Positions 8,581 through 14,883 of a stretch of 30,716 nt of DNA are shown one piece after another. The stretch covers positions 1-30,716 of the forward strand of contig NZ_JBEBUX010000039.1 of the NCBI RefSeq assembly GCF_040393045.1, in the 5' to 3' direction. The position numbers were made by a program, and so were the translations under genes. Within the stretch, counting starts at the first letter, position 1, and each line of letters starts with the position of its first letter. The notes beneath the pieces were generated by a model, which did not search any database, was not told the DNA's origin, and saw only the letters and a program-made list of their open reading frames with translations. This DNA is from Pollutimonas bauzanensis_A. Its GTDB lineage: Bacteria > Pseudomonadota > Gammaproteobacteria > Burkholderiales > Burkholderiaceae_B.

Positions 8581-9898
8581 ACTCATTGCATTCCTGGTCC
8601 TGTGCATTGCACTTGGCGCTCCATTCGGGCTTACGCTAGTCCTTACCAGCAGCGTATTGCTCAGCTTCGTCTTCTTCTACCCCCTGTTCATGTCCGGCAT
8701 ATGGATGGCTGGCGGACTGTACTTCTGGTTCCAGTGGGAAAGAAAGTGGCAATGGCGGCCTTATCGTCCTCCACAACTTCCCGGCCATCCCCTGATTACG
8801 ATCATCATCCCTTGCTACAACGAGGAAGATCATGGCGAAAACACCATATTGGCGGCCTTGGCACAGGAATATCCAAATATTGAAGTCATTGCGGTCAATG
8901 ATGGTTCAACCGACGGTACCGCCGCGCTATTCGACAGGCTAACGGCCGAACATACCCGACTGAGGGTCATTCACCTAGCCGAAAACCAGGGCAAGGCTAT
9001 GGCCTTGCGCATGGGCGCCATGGCTGCCCGCAGCGAATATCTGGTTTGCATCGATGGCGATGCCCTGCTGGATACCGACGCCGTCAGCTATCTGGTCGCC
9101 CCCTTGATCAACAACCCGCGGGTTGGCGCAGTAACCGGCAATCCGCGGATACGTACGCGGTCTACGCTGATCGGCAGGATACAAGTGGGGGAGTTCTCGT
9201 CGATTATCGGACTCATCAAGCGCACCCAACGTGTTTATGGCCAGCTGTTTACCGTTTCCGGAGTGGTTACCGCGTTTCGGCGCAAGGCGCTCGACCAGGT
9301 CGATTACTGGAGCCTGGACATGATTACAGAGGACATCGACATCACCTGGAAACTGCAACGCGAGCATTGGTCCATCTTTTACGAACCACGCGCACTGTGC
9401 TGGATATTGATGCCCGAGACCCTGCATGGTTTATGGAAACAACGCGTGCGTTGGGCACAGGGCGGCGCTGAAGTATTTCTAAAAAACCTGCTCACTATCT
9501 GGAACTGGAGGCATCGACGCTTATGGCTCTTATTAGTTGAATACTGTTTGTCTGTTGCATGGGCTTTTGCTTTCGCCCTTTCCATCGTGTTGTGGCTGTT
9601 AGGCCACGTAACAACGCTGCCGCCTAACATTCAAGTCTCGATCCTCATGCCGCCGTCGTTTACCGGCATGGTGCTGGCCATGGTATGCCTGATGCAGTTC
9701 GTCGTCAGCATTCTTATTGACCGTCGTTATGAACCTAATCTGCATCGCTCGCTGTACTGGATCATCTGGTATCCATTTGCTTACTGGATTATCAATCTTT
9801 TCACCACTCTTTTCAGTTTCCCCAAAGTCATGTTGCGCATCCGGCGCCAGCGCGCACGCTGGTCCAGCCCTGATCGCGGCATCAAGGAGTTGACATGA
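8570..9898 (+). CDS. pgaC: PNAG synthase glycosyltransferase PgaC
   Basis: 442 residues from ATG 8570, the same size as E. coli PgaC (441). Two N-terminal membrane segments (about 4-30 and 32-55) precede a GT2 catalytic domain. Motifs are PCYNEE (81-86), NDGST (110-114), IDGDA with Asp162/Asp164, TEDIDITW (acceptor-side Asp) and QRVRW (the QxxRW processive-synthase signature). Two or three more membrane helices follow (about 322-345, 356-385 and 395-425). It polymerises UDP-GlcNAc into beta-1,6-linked PNAG at the inner membrane, together with PgaD and, in E. coli, under c-di-GMP control. A longer reading frame begins at 8498 inside pgaB, but ATG 8570 matches family length. The stop overlaps the pgaD start (ATGA). 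Confidence 0.96.
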   Translation: MIDRLIAFLVLCIALGAPFGLTLVLTSSVLLSFVFFYPLFMSGIWMAGGLYFWFQWERKWQWRPYRPPQLPGHPLITIIIPCYNEEDHGENTILAALAQEYPNIEVIAVNDGSTDGTAALFDRLTAEHTRLRVIHLAENQGKAMALRMGAMAARSEYLVCIDGDALLDTDAVSYLVAPLINNPRVGAVTGNPRIRTRSTLIGRIQVGEFSSIIGLIKRTQRVYGQLFTVSGVVTAFRRKALDQVDYWSLDMITEDIDITWKLQREHWSIFYEPRALCWILMPETLHGLWKQRVRWAQGGAEVFLKNLLTIWNWRHRRLWLLLVEYCLSVAWAFAFALSIVLWLLGHVTTLPPNIQVSILMPPSFTGMVLAMVCLMQFVVSILIDRRYEPNLHRSLYWIIWYPFAYWIINLFTTLFSFPKVMLRIRRQRARWSSPDRGIKELT

Positions 9899-10368
9899 TC
9901 ATCACTACACAACGCACTACTTTCGCCATGGCCATCGACAGTCTTCTGACCGCACTGGGATGGATGGGCTTTTTTTATTTGTTCACCAAGGGAGTCGTCA
10001 GCATCATCGACGGTACCTATGACAGCCCAGGCATAGGTGTGTTAAAGCCGTTTTTGCCGACCATTACGACCCTGACCGCCTACCTTTTGGTCGCCGCGTT
10101 CAACACGCTGGTCATTGTGTTATGGGCGCGTTATCACAAGCTTTTTTTCAAAGACCTTCTTAAGGGCCGTACTCCAACCTACGTCGACGACGACACCGTG
10201 GCATCGCACTTTCATCTTTCCACGAACCAGTTGCACGAAATCCAGGATAGCCGGGTCACCGTTATCTACCACTCAAATGATGGCGCCATTGCGCATCTGG
10301 AAACCGACCAGCTGCACATGCAGGCCGCCCAACGCCCTGCCCTTTACGACGTGGCAAAAGTGGCCTGA
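9895..10368 (+). CDS. pgaD: PNAG synthase accessory membrane protein PgaD
   Basis: 157 residues, somewhat longer than E. coli PgaD (137). The ATG at 9895 overlaps the pgaC stop by 4 bp. Two membrane helices are evident (about 17-38, LTALGWMGFFYLFTKGVVS, and 60-82, TTLTAYLLVAAFNTLVIVLW). They are followed by a cytoplasmic tail with the family-typical WARYHKLFF and a short acidic stretch. In E. coli PgaD forms the c-di-GMP-responsive synthase with PgaC. Sequence conservation in this family is low, so the assignment rests on topology, size and its position as last gene of a complete pgaABCD order. Confidence 0.88.
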   Translation: MIITTQRTTFAMAIDSLLTALGWMGFFYLFTKGVVSIIDGTYDSPGIGVLKPFLPTITTLTAYLLVAAFNTLVIVLWARYHKLFFKDLLKGRTPTYVDDDTVASHFHLSTNQLHEIQDSRVTVIYHSNDGAIAHLETDQLHMQAAQRPALYDVAKVA

Positions 10369-10577
10369 TTTACACGGTCACACCGCCAGATTATCAAGTA
10401 AGCCATTTGGAGTAGGCCGCCCTCCCTGAATCCTAAGTAATAAGGCCGAGCCTGGATTACGCCTTCTAGCGCATGTTTCTAATGGCGTAGGAACATAAGA
10501 TATATCAAATCATTTCGTTTCTTCAGTAAAAAAAAGATTCATATAAGTAACTAGAAAAAACAGCGGGGAGAGGCAGC
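10369..10577 (+). promoter_or_regulatory. csgE upstream region with motif copy and candidate promoter
   Basis: 209-bp gap between pgaD and csgE; the 3' half is AT-rich. It holds a 19-bp motif (10509-10527, ATCATTTCGTTTCTTCAGT) that recurs at nearly the same distance upstream of the LuxR regulator gene. A candidate -10 TATAAG lies at 10542-10547; the matching -35 position (10519-10524, TTCTTC) is poor and lies inside the motif, which would fit an activator-dependent promoter. No clear terminator for pgaABCD was seen, so readthrough from pga into csg is possible. A strong ribosome site, GGGGAGAGG, precedes csgE. Confidence 0.45.
10509..10527 (+). repeat. Curli-locus upstream motif, copy A
   Basis: ATCATTTCGTTTCTTCAGT ends 50 nt before the csgE ATG. 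Copy B at 13930-13948 differs at only two of 19 positions and ends 52 nt before the regulator ATG. A shorter related element (ATCATTTTGTTTC) lies at 13817-13829. This is a candidate operator for the CsgD-like regulator or another biofilm regulator; the role is inferred. Confidence 0.5.
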
Positions 10578-11084
10578 ATGCGCAAGATCGTCGTCACCGT
10601 AGGGGCTCAGGTAGTCATAGCACTCAGTTGTGCAGTGGTGCAGGCTGCCGCCCTACCCGTGACCAAGGACGTCCAAACCAAGACAGCCCCCGCCAACGAT
10701 ACGCTCCCTAAAGCCAAGGTCAATGGTTCCACGGAAACTCGAAAAAGCGTCTTCGACGACCCACTATCTGGCGTCGTTGTAAATCGCACCATCACCGTAC
10801 TGGGCAAGGATTTCTACCAAGGATTTACAACCCAGTGGCGTCAAAAAGACGTCGACAGCCAATACACCATCACTATTTTCGAACGCCCATCGGCACGTTT
10901 TGGCAGCGAAATATGGGTGCAATTCCGACAAAAACGGATGTTTCACATCTTCTTGCCGCCGGCTCGAGCCGCTACAAAAAAAATCAGCGCCATGGCGGTA
11001 GATATTGTCTATCAAAACATCGCCGACAGTGAAGTCGAACGCATGTTGGTTAAAAGCCCTGACCTGGGTCCCGAGGAGATGTAA
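10578..11084 (+). CDS. csgE: Curli assembly chaperone CsgE
   Basis: 168 residues. A Sec signal peptide (about 1-23, ending VVQA-A) is followed by a 40-residue low-complexity Lys/Thr/Pro linker (about 25-68). The conserved CsgE core follows: NRTITVLGKDFYQGF, then ITIFERPSARFGSEIWV, corresponding to the E. coli HDFYRAF and NERPSARWGSWI blocks. The acidic C-terminus (SPDLGPEEM) parallels E. coli DLAHDEF. CsgE is a periplasmic factor that caps the CsgG channel and delivers curlin subunits. The protein is about 40 residues longer than E. coli CsgE because of the linker. Ribosome site GGGGAGAGG; the csgF start follows directly after its stop. Confidence 0.95.
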   Translation: MRKIVVTVGAQVVIALSCAVVQAAALPVTKDVQTKTAPANDTLPKAKVNGSTETRKSVFDDPLSGVVVNRTITVLGKDFYQGFTTQWRQKDVDSQYTITIFERPSARFGSEIWVQFRQKRMFHIFLPPARAATKKISAMAVDIVYQNIADSEVERMLVKSPDLGPEEM

Positions 11085-11555
11085 ATGAAAGGAGCAATCG
11101 TGTCCAAGAAGAAAGAATATCGCCTGCGTACAGCGCTGTTAATTGCATCCTGGGCTTTGGCAGGCCAGGCTGCAGCAACAGAACTCGTCTACTACCCATT
11201 CAACCCATCATTCGGCGGCAGCCCGCTGAACGGATCTGTGCTGTTGAACTCGGCGTTAGCCACCAACAAGCATACCGACCCGGACATTGGATCAGACCAA
11301 TTCGGCATCGAGGAAAAGACCCCTGCCGAAATTCTCAACGAATCCATTGAACGCAACATCGTCAGCCGCCTTTCCATCGCGGCCAGCTCCCAGATCATAG
11401 ACAGCAATGGCAACTTCATACCCGGCAGGCTGGAGACCACCAGCTTCATCATCAATGTCGTGGTTTCCCCAACCAACCCGAATGACCTGACCATTACAAC
11501 GACAGACAAGATATCAGGCGCATCGACGATATTCCATGTGAGTAATCCGGCATGA
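11085..11555 (+). CDS. csgF: Curli assembly factor CsgF
   Basis: 156 residues from ATG 11085, or 151 from GTG 11100; both starts have good ribosome sites (GAGGAG and GGAG), so either may be used. After a signal peptide the mature protein begins TELVYYPFNPSFGGSPLNG, matching the CsgF N-terminus (NPNFGGNPNNG in E. coli) that inserts in the CsgG pore. Further CsgF signatures are LLNSALATN, FGIE and the C-terminal ITTTDKISGASTIFHVSN (E. coli NVTDRKTGQTSTIQVSG). CsgF couples secreted curlin to nucleation at the cell surface. csgG overlaps its stop by 4 bp. Confidence 0.95.
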   Translation: MKGAIVSKKKEYRLRTALLIASWALAGQAAATELVYYPFNPSFGGSPLNGSVLLNSALATNKHTDPDIGSDQFGIEEKTPAEILNESIERNIVSRLSIAASSQIIDSNGNFIPGRLETTSFIINVVVSPTNPNDLTITTTDKISGASTIFHVSNPA

Positions 11556-12490
11556 AAAGCAATAACAAAAATAGCGCTCTATATCCGCGCATCGCAAAGA
11601 TCAGCATGGCTATGATCACTTGCGGCCTGCTGGGCGCCTGTGCGGTACCCAGCACCCCCGTCCAGGTGGCTACCGCCGCAAAGCTGACGCCTCCTACGCC
11701 ATCGTCGCATGACTTGCGTAAGCTGCCGCCGCCAAAAGGCAAGGTTGTAGTCGCTGTCTATGGATTCCGCGACCAGACTGGCCAATACAAACCCCAACCT
11801 GATAGCTCCTTTTCAACATCAGTGACACAAGGCGCAGCATCGATGCTGGTGAGGGCGCTGAAAGAATCCGGCTGGTTTACGCCCGTCGAACGGGAAAGCC
11901 TGCAAGAACTCCTGACCGAACGCCGGATAGTTCGCGCCCTGGATGGCTCTCAGGACAAGGATGCCCCGGAAATAAAGATCCCGGCACTCGTACCTGCCTC
12001 CATTCTGATAGATGGTGGAATCATTTCTTACGAAAGCAATGTCCGTACCGGCGGCCTGGGCGCCAGATTCCTGGGCGTGGGGTTGTCTACCCAATATCGC
12101 ATGGATCAGGTAACTATCGGCTTGCGCAGCGTAGACATACGAACAGGTCAAGTGCTGCAGACCGTCTCGACGACCAAAACCATTTTTTCATACGAAGTGC
12201 GTCCGAGCGTCTATAAGTTCGTGAATTTCAAAGACCTGCTTGAAATCGAAGGCGGCGTGACCAGCAACGAACCTGCTCAGTTATGCGTGAAGGAAGCAAT
12301 CGAGGCCGCAGTTCTGCACTTGACTGTTCAGGGTCTGAAAGACAAAAACTGGGTACTTCAAAACGAAAGCGACTGGAATCTGCCGATTATCCAGAACTAT
12401 TTGAAAGAAGAAACCAGCTACGCCTCCAGCGCGCTGGAGATAGCAGCCAACACCAACGAAACAGCCACTGCTGTTGCCGTATCAAACTAA
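11552..12490 (+). CDS. csgG: Curli secretion channel lipoprotein CsgG
   Basis: 312 residues versus 277 in E. coli. The N-terminus is a lipoprotein signal with lipobox LLGAC (Cys30). The core aligns readily to E. coli CsgG: LPPPKGKVVVAVYGFRDQTGQ, MLVRALKESGWF, IIRAL-like IVRALDG, YESNVRTGGLGARFLG, KTIFSYEV and SNEPAQLC. At the pore constriction, E. coli Tyr51, Asn55 and Phe56 (mature numbering) correspond here to Gln82, Ser86 and Phe87, so two of three eyelet residues differ. The C-terminus adds about 30 residues rich in Ala, Thr and Asn. CsgG forms the nonameric outer-membrane pore for curlin. The start overlaps the csgF stop (ATGA). Confidence 0.97.
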   Translation: MKSNNKNSALYPRIAKISMAMITCGLLGACAVPSTPVQVATAAKLTPPTPSSHDLRKLPPPKGKVVVAVYGFRDQTGQYKPQPDSSFSTSVTQGAASMLVRALKESGWFTPVERESLQELLTERRIVRALDGSQDKDAPEIKIPALVPASILIDGGIISYESNVRTGGLGARFLGVGLSTQYRMDQVTIGLRSVDIRTGQVLQTVSTTKTIFSYEVRPSVYKFVNFKDLLEIEGGVTSNEPAQLCVKEAIEAAVLHLTVQGLKDKNWVLQNESDWNLPIIQNYLKEETSYASSALEIAANTNETATAVAVSN

Positions 12491-12533
12491 ACCTTGACAC
12501 GCCAACGGTAGGTTGTACGCGAGCCCGGCTCCG

Positions 12534-12569
12534 AAGACCGCTGGGTTAGCTTTAAAAAAGCGTGGTCTT
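12534..12569 (+). promoter_or_regulatory. Candidate stem-loop in the curlin 5' leader
   Basis: In the 98-bp gap before the curlin gene, AAGACC (12534-12539) pairs with GGTCTT (12564-12569), and the next bases GCT (12540-12542) pair with AGC (12559-12561) after a 2-nt bulge. The stem ends 6 nt before the GAGGAG ribosome site (12576-12581). It could be an mRNA stabiliser or a translation-modulating structure. A TTGACA lies at 12494-12499 but has no good -10 partner. Confidence 0.35.
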
Positions 12570-12588
12570 TATCTTGAGGAGAAATACA

Positions 12589-13272
12589 ATGAGTATCAAA
12601 CTGTCCGCACTCGCCCTGGGTATCACTCTCGCTTATGGCGCCACCGCGGCAATGGCAGCCGACGACGCAACAATCTATCAAACTGGCTGGTACAACGACG
12701 CATCAGTAGAACAAACCAGCAACCTGTCCGCTATTGCCATGATCAATCAAAGCGGGTTTGGTAACGATGGTGTCGTAGTGCAGGAAAAAGTCCAGAATGG
12801 CAATGCCCGCATCGATCAGAACGGCAGTTTCGGCACAGCAACGATCGATCAAGGCGGCGCATGGGGCGACGGCCACTGGGTATATTTCTATGGCCATAAG
12901 CGCTGGGTCGACGGCAGCTGGAGCAATGGCGTCAACCAAACCGCATCCATTAACCAAATCAGCGGTTGGAGCAACGACGCTTGGGTCACGCAAACAGGCA
13001 GCAACGTTGAGGCCTCCATTACCCAGGCCGGCGCACGCAACGTTGCCGGCATTGTTCAAGCAGGAACAGGCGGCCAAGACATTGCCAGCATCACTCAAAC
13101 GGGCTATCGAAACGATGGCTACATTGACCAAAGCGGCAGCAACCTGAGGGGCAGCATTTACCAAGCGGGAGCACGGCAAGAAGCCGTCATCCTTCAAACC
13201 GGTGCCAACAAGACAGCCTCCATTACGCAGGCTAGCGGCTATGCCAACGTGGCTTACATCAACCAACAGTAA
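12589..13272 (+). CDS. Curlin amyloid subunit (single CsgA/CsgB-type)
   Basis: 227 residues with a signal peptide (about 1-23, ATAAMA-A). The mature part consists of about eight curlin strand-loop-strand repeats. The pattern is A-x-I-x-Q-x-G-x-x-N-x-A-x-I-x-Q, for example ASINQISGWSNDAWVTQ, EASITQAGARNVAGIVQ, IASITQTGYRNDGYIDQ and ASITQASGYANVAYINQ. The third repeat is interrupted by a roughly 23-residue insertion (about 92-114) rich in Trp, Tyr, Phe and His. No second curlin gene is present, so this protein may serve as both fibre subunit and nucleator; it cannot be confidently called CsgA or CsgB. Ribosome site GAGGAG at 12576-12581 supports ATG 12589. A strong hairpin follows the gene. Confidence 0.93.
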   Translation: MSIKLSALALGITLAYGATAAMAADDATIYQTGWYNDASVEQTSNLSAIAMINQSGFGNDGVVVQEKVQNGNARIDQNGSFGTATIDQGGAWGDGHWVYFYGHKRWVDGSWSNGVNQTASINQISGWSNDAWVTQTGSNVEASITQAGARNVAGIVQAGTGGQDIASITQTGYRNDGYIDQSGSNLRGSIYQAGARQEAVILQTGANKTASITQASGYANVAYINQQ

Positions 13273-13303
13273 CAAACCATATACCTAGGCAAAGATCTAG
13301 GCT

Positions 13304-13332
13304 TGTCACGGGCACCCTACATGCCCGTGACA
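13304..13332 (+). terminator. Hairpin after the curlin gene
   Basis: TGTCACGGGCA (13304-13314) and TGCCCGTGACA (13322-13332) are perfect 11-bp arms around a 7-nt loop. A T6 run begins only 15 bp after the stem (13348-13353), so it is either an imperfect intrinsic terminator or an mRNA-stabilising 3' hairpin that sets curlin expression apart from the downstream chaperone gene. Confidence 0.6.
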
Positions 13333-13393
13333 TTCGTAACAGTAATATTTTTTCACTCAGAAAACCACCTTATAACAAAAAAAGGGGAAGATA

Positions 13394-13702
13394 ATGACTG
13401 CTGATAGCGATATTCAGGTTTGGCTGGAAACCTACGCGAAAACCCAGCCTGTTGTTATAGTGCCGTACGTCAAGAGCAGCGAAAACGTGACGCTGCGCTA
13501 CAAAGTACGTACCGTTAAAGAAGGCAGTGGCGGTAAATCTGTGATGGGTCAAGGCGGGGTGGTGTCTGTTTCTGCGAACGTACCGGCTGCATTGTCGCGC
13601 ATGTCATTGAGCAGGTCGCCGACCGATGTTTGTCACATAGATCTGGTATTGTCCGAAAGCGGCGTTGCCGACAGGAATTATCATTTTGATTGTCCCAGAT
13701 GA
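13394..13702 (+). CDS. CsgC/CsgH-like curli amyloid chaperone, no visible signal peptide
   Basis: 102 residues. The block KVRTVKEGSGGKS-x(4)-QGG-VVSVSANVPAALSRMSLSRSP aligns with E. coli CsgC (LSLREGSSGQSQTKQEKTLSLPANQPIALTKLSLNISP), an immunoglobulin-like periplasmic inhibitor of curlin aggregation. The E. coli CxC motif is absent (NVTLR at that place); two other Cys lie near the C-terminus (VCHID, FDCPR). The protein starts MTADSDIQVWLE with no hydrophobic signal, and an in-frame TAA at 13373 excludes a longer N-terminus. AGGGGAAG at 13383-13390 is a good ribosome site for ATG 13394. Either it acts in the cytoplasm or it is exported by another route. Confidence 0.8.
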   Translation: MTADSDIQVWLETYAKTQPVVIVPYVKSSENVTLRYKVRTVKEGSGGKSVMGQGGVVSVSANVPAALSRMSLSRSPTDVCHIDLVLSESGVADRNYHFDCPR

Positions 13703-13802
13703 TGTTATTTGGGAAGCGCATTCAGGGTATACACTTACGCCTGTTTCTTAAAGTAAACAAACACTTGCACAATAGGCGATGTGCCAATACCATATAAAAC
13801 GT

Positions 13803-13822
13803 AATGATCCAACCAGATCATT
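13803..13822. promoter_or_regulatory. 7-bp-arm dyad upstream of the LuxR regulator gene
   Basis: AATGATC (13803-13809) and GATCATT (13816-13822) are perfect reverse complements 6 bp apart. The right arm continues as GATCATTTTGTTTC, resembling the first 13 positions of the shared curli-locus motif. It is a plausible site for a dimeric regulator, perhaps autoregulation; function is inferred. Confidence 0.4.
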
Positions 13823-13929
13823 TTGTTTCGTTTAGAACGAGACCTGACAGATGGCTGAAGATATTGTAAAGATATGCTCCTTATATGCCCTGTTGTAACG
13901 TAATCTGCCTTGGGCAATGAGATCCACAG

Positions 13930-13948
13930 ATCATTTCGATACTTCAGT
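13930..13948 (+). repeat. Curli-locus upstream motif, copy B
   Basis: ATCATTTCGATACTTCAGT matches copy A upstream of csgE at 17 of 19 positions and lies at almost the same distance from its start codon (52 versus 50 nt). Shared position and strand make a common regulatory protein or promoter element plausible. Confidence 0.5.
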
Positions 13949-14000
13949 CTCCCGAGCGACGCAAACAGCAAAGCGACGTGGAACTTAGGAAGAAGAAAAA

Positions 14001-14825
14001 ATGCCGATCATTATTGTCGTCGAGCCCCACCCTTTACTACGGCTCGGCATCCTGCAACTTTTATCAGATGTTGCGCCAAGTGTAAAACTTGAGGGGGCCG
14101 ACTATGCTCATCTTTCGAACGAGTCTGCGGAAGCAGGACATTGCGACCTTTTATTGCTATCGGTACCGTCCTTAGAAGATATCTACGAACTAAGCGCCGC
14201 CGCTGATCGCGTTTATTCACCCAAGGCCATGCTGCTGCTTTCTGAAAACAGCGAAATGCCCAATTCCGCCAAAGGCCTGCCGGCTTCTGTCGCAGGTTAT
14301 GTGCCCAAGGATGTTTCGCATGAAGTGCTACAAGCGTCGGTACGCCTGGTTTTAGCCGGCGGCACATGTTTCCCGTTGCGTTCAAACTCTGTCCCGGCGC
14401 ACACCCCAAAATCGCTGCTGCCAGTGTACGAACCGGTAAAATGGCCGCCCGCTGCCGAGCTTGCCAACAAAATGGCGCCAGAAGCTAATTCCGAGTGCCA
14501 AATGCTGGGACTAACGCCTCGGCAATACGAAGTTCTAGTCCTTCTCGCCCGCGGCTATCCGATGAAAACGGTAGGCCGCTACCTGAACATTTCAGTGGCT
14601 ACGGCCAAAGCGCACACCGAAACGCTGTACCAGCGTCTTGATGTGCACAACCGAAATGCAGCGGTGTATGCGGCGGTTTCGCGGGGGGCTACGTTAGGTT
14701 GGGCATCTATTAGCGGAGCGCATAACAGCGATGCCGACACACCCAAGCCTAATGCCGACGGGCAGCCAGGTATTTCTCTTAGAACCAACGGCCTGTTCAG
14801 GCAAGGCGCTAGTGCCGGCTCCTAA
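14001..14825 (+). CDS. CsgD-like LuxR/FixJ-family regulator with degenerate receiver
   Basis: 274 residues. The N-terminal receiver-like domain (about 1-125) has EPHP instead of the usual paired acidic residues, and DLLLLSVPS places Ser54 where the phospho-acceptor Asp would be. The later Lys (GYVPKD) is kept. A variable linker (about 126-165) precedes a LuxR-type helix-turn-helix (about 170-228: LTPRQYEVLVLLARGYPMKTVGRYLNIS with TAKAHTETLYQRLDVHNR). Phosphorylation-independent receivers of this kind are typical of biofilm regulators such as E. coli CsgD. Position directly after the curli genes supports a role in controlling curli and possibly pga. About 30 residues of Gly/Asn/Ser-rich tail have no assignable function. 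It is convergent with sufT. Confidence 0.82.
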   Translation: MPIIIVVEPHPLLRLGILQLLSDVAPSVKLEGADYAHLSNESAEAGHCDLLLLSVPSLEDIYELSAAADRVYSPKAMLLLSENSEMPNSAKGLPASVAGYVPKDVSHEVLQASVRLVLAGGTCFPLRSNSVPAHTPKSLLPVYEPVKWPPAAELANKMAPEANSECQMLGLTPRQYEVLVLLARGYPMKTVGRYLNISVATAKAHTETLYQRLDVHNRNAAVYAAVSRGATLGWASISGAHNSDADTPKPNADGQPGISLRTNGLFRQGASAGS

Positions 14826-14872
14826 GCATTCGCCGGTCTGTTGATCACGCTTTCTCAGCAGACCGGCAATGC
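14826..14872. terminator. Long hairpin between convergent regulator and sufT genes
   Basis: GCATT plus GCCGGTCTG (14826-14840, with one bulged C at 14831) pair with CAGACCGGC plus AATGC (14859-14872) around an 18-nt loop. The 14 paired bases lie directly after the regulator stop and 12 bp before the sufT stop, the expected place for a bidirectional transcription terminator. Neither side has a clear T-run. Confidence 0.55.
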
Positions 14873-14883
14873 ATCATCACACA

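Larger units (their letters stand above)
13703..14000 (+). promoter_or_regulatory. Regulator upstream region with dyad and motif copies
   Basis: 298-bp AT-rich gap that presumably holds the promoter and operators of the LuxR regulator gene. Two things stand out: a perfect dyad at 13803-13822 and the 19-bp motif shared with csgE at 13930-13948. No convincing -35/-10 pair was found. AGGAAG precedes the regulator ATG. Confidence 0.4.

Noticed and set aside
12703..13275. 190-codon minus-strand ORF opposite the curlin gene
   Set aside because: It mirrors the repeated curlin codons, has repetitive Ala/Val/Gly composition and no ribosome site; it is a shadow of the plus-strand repeats.
13695..13715. 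TCCCA/TGGGA hairpin at the end of the CsgC-like gene as a terminator
   Set aside because: Five-bp stem, long loop and no T-run.
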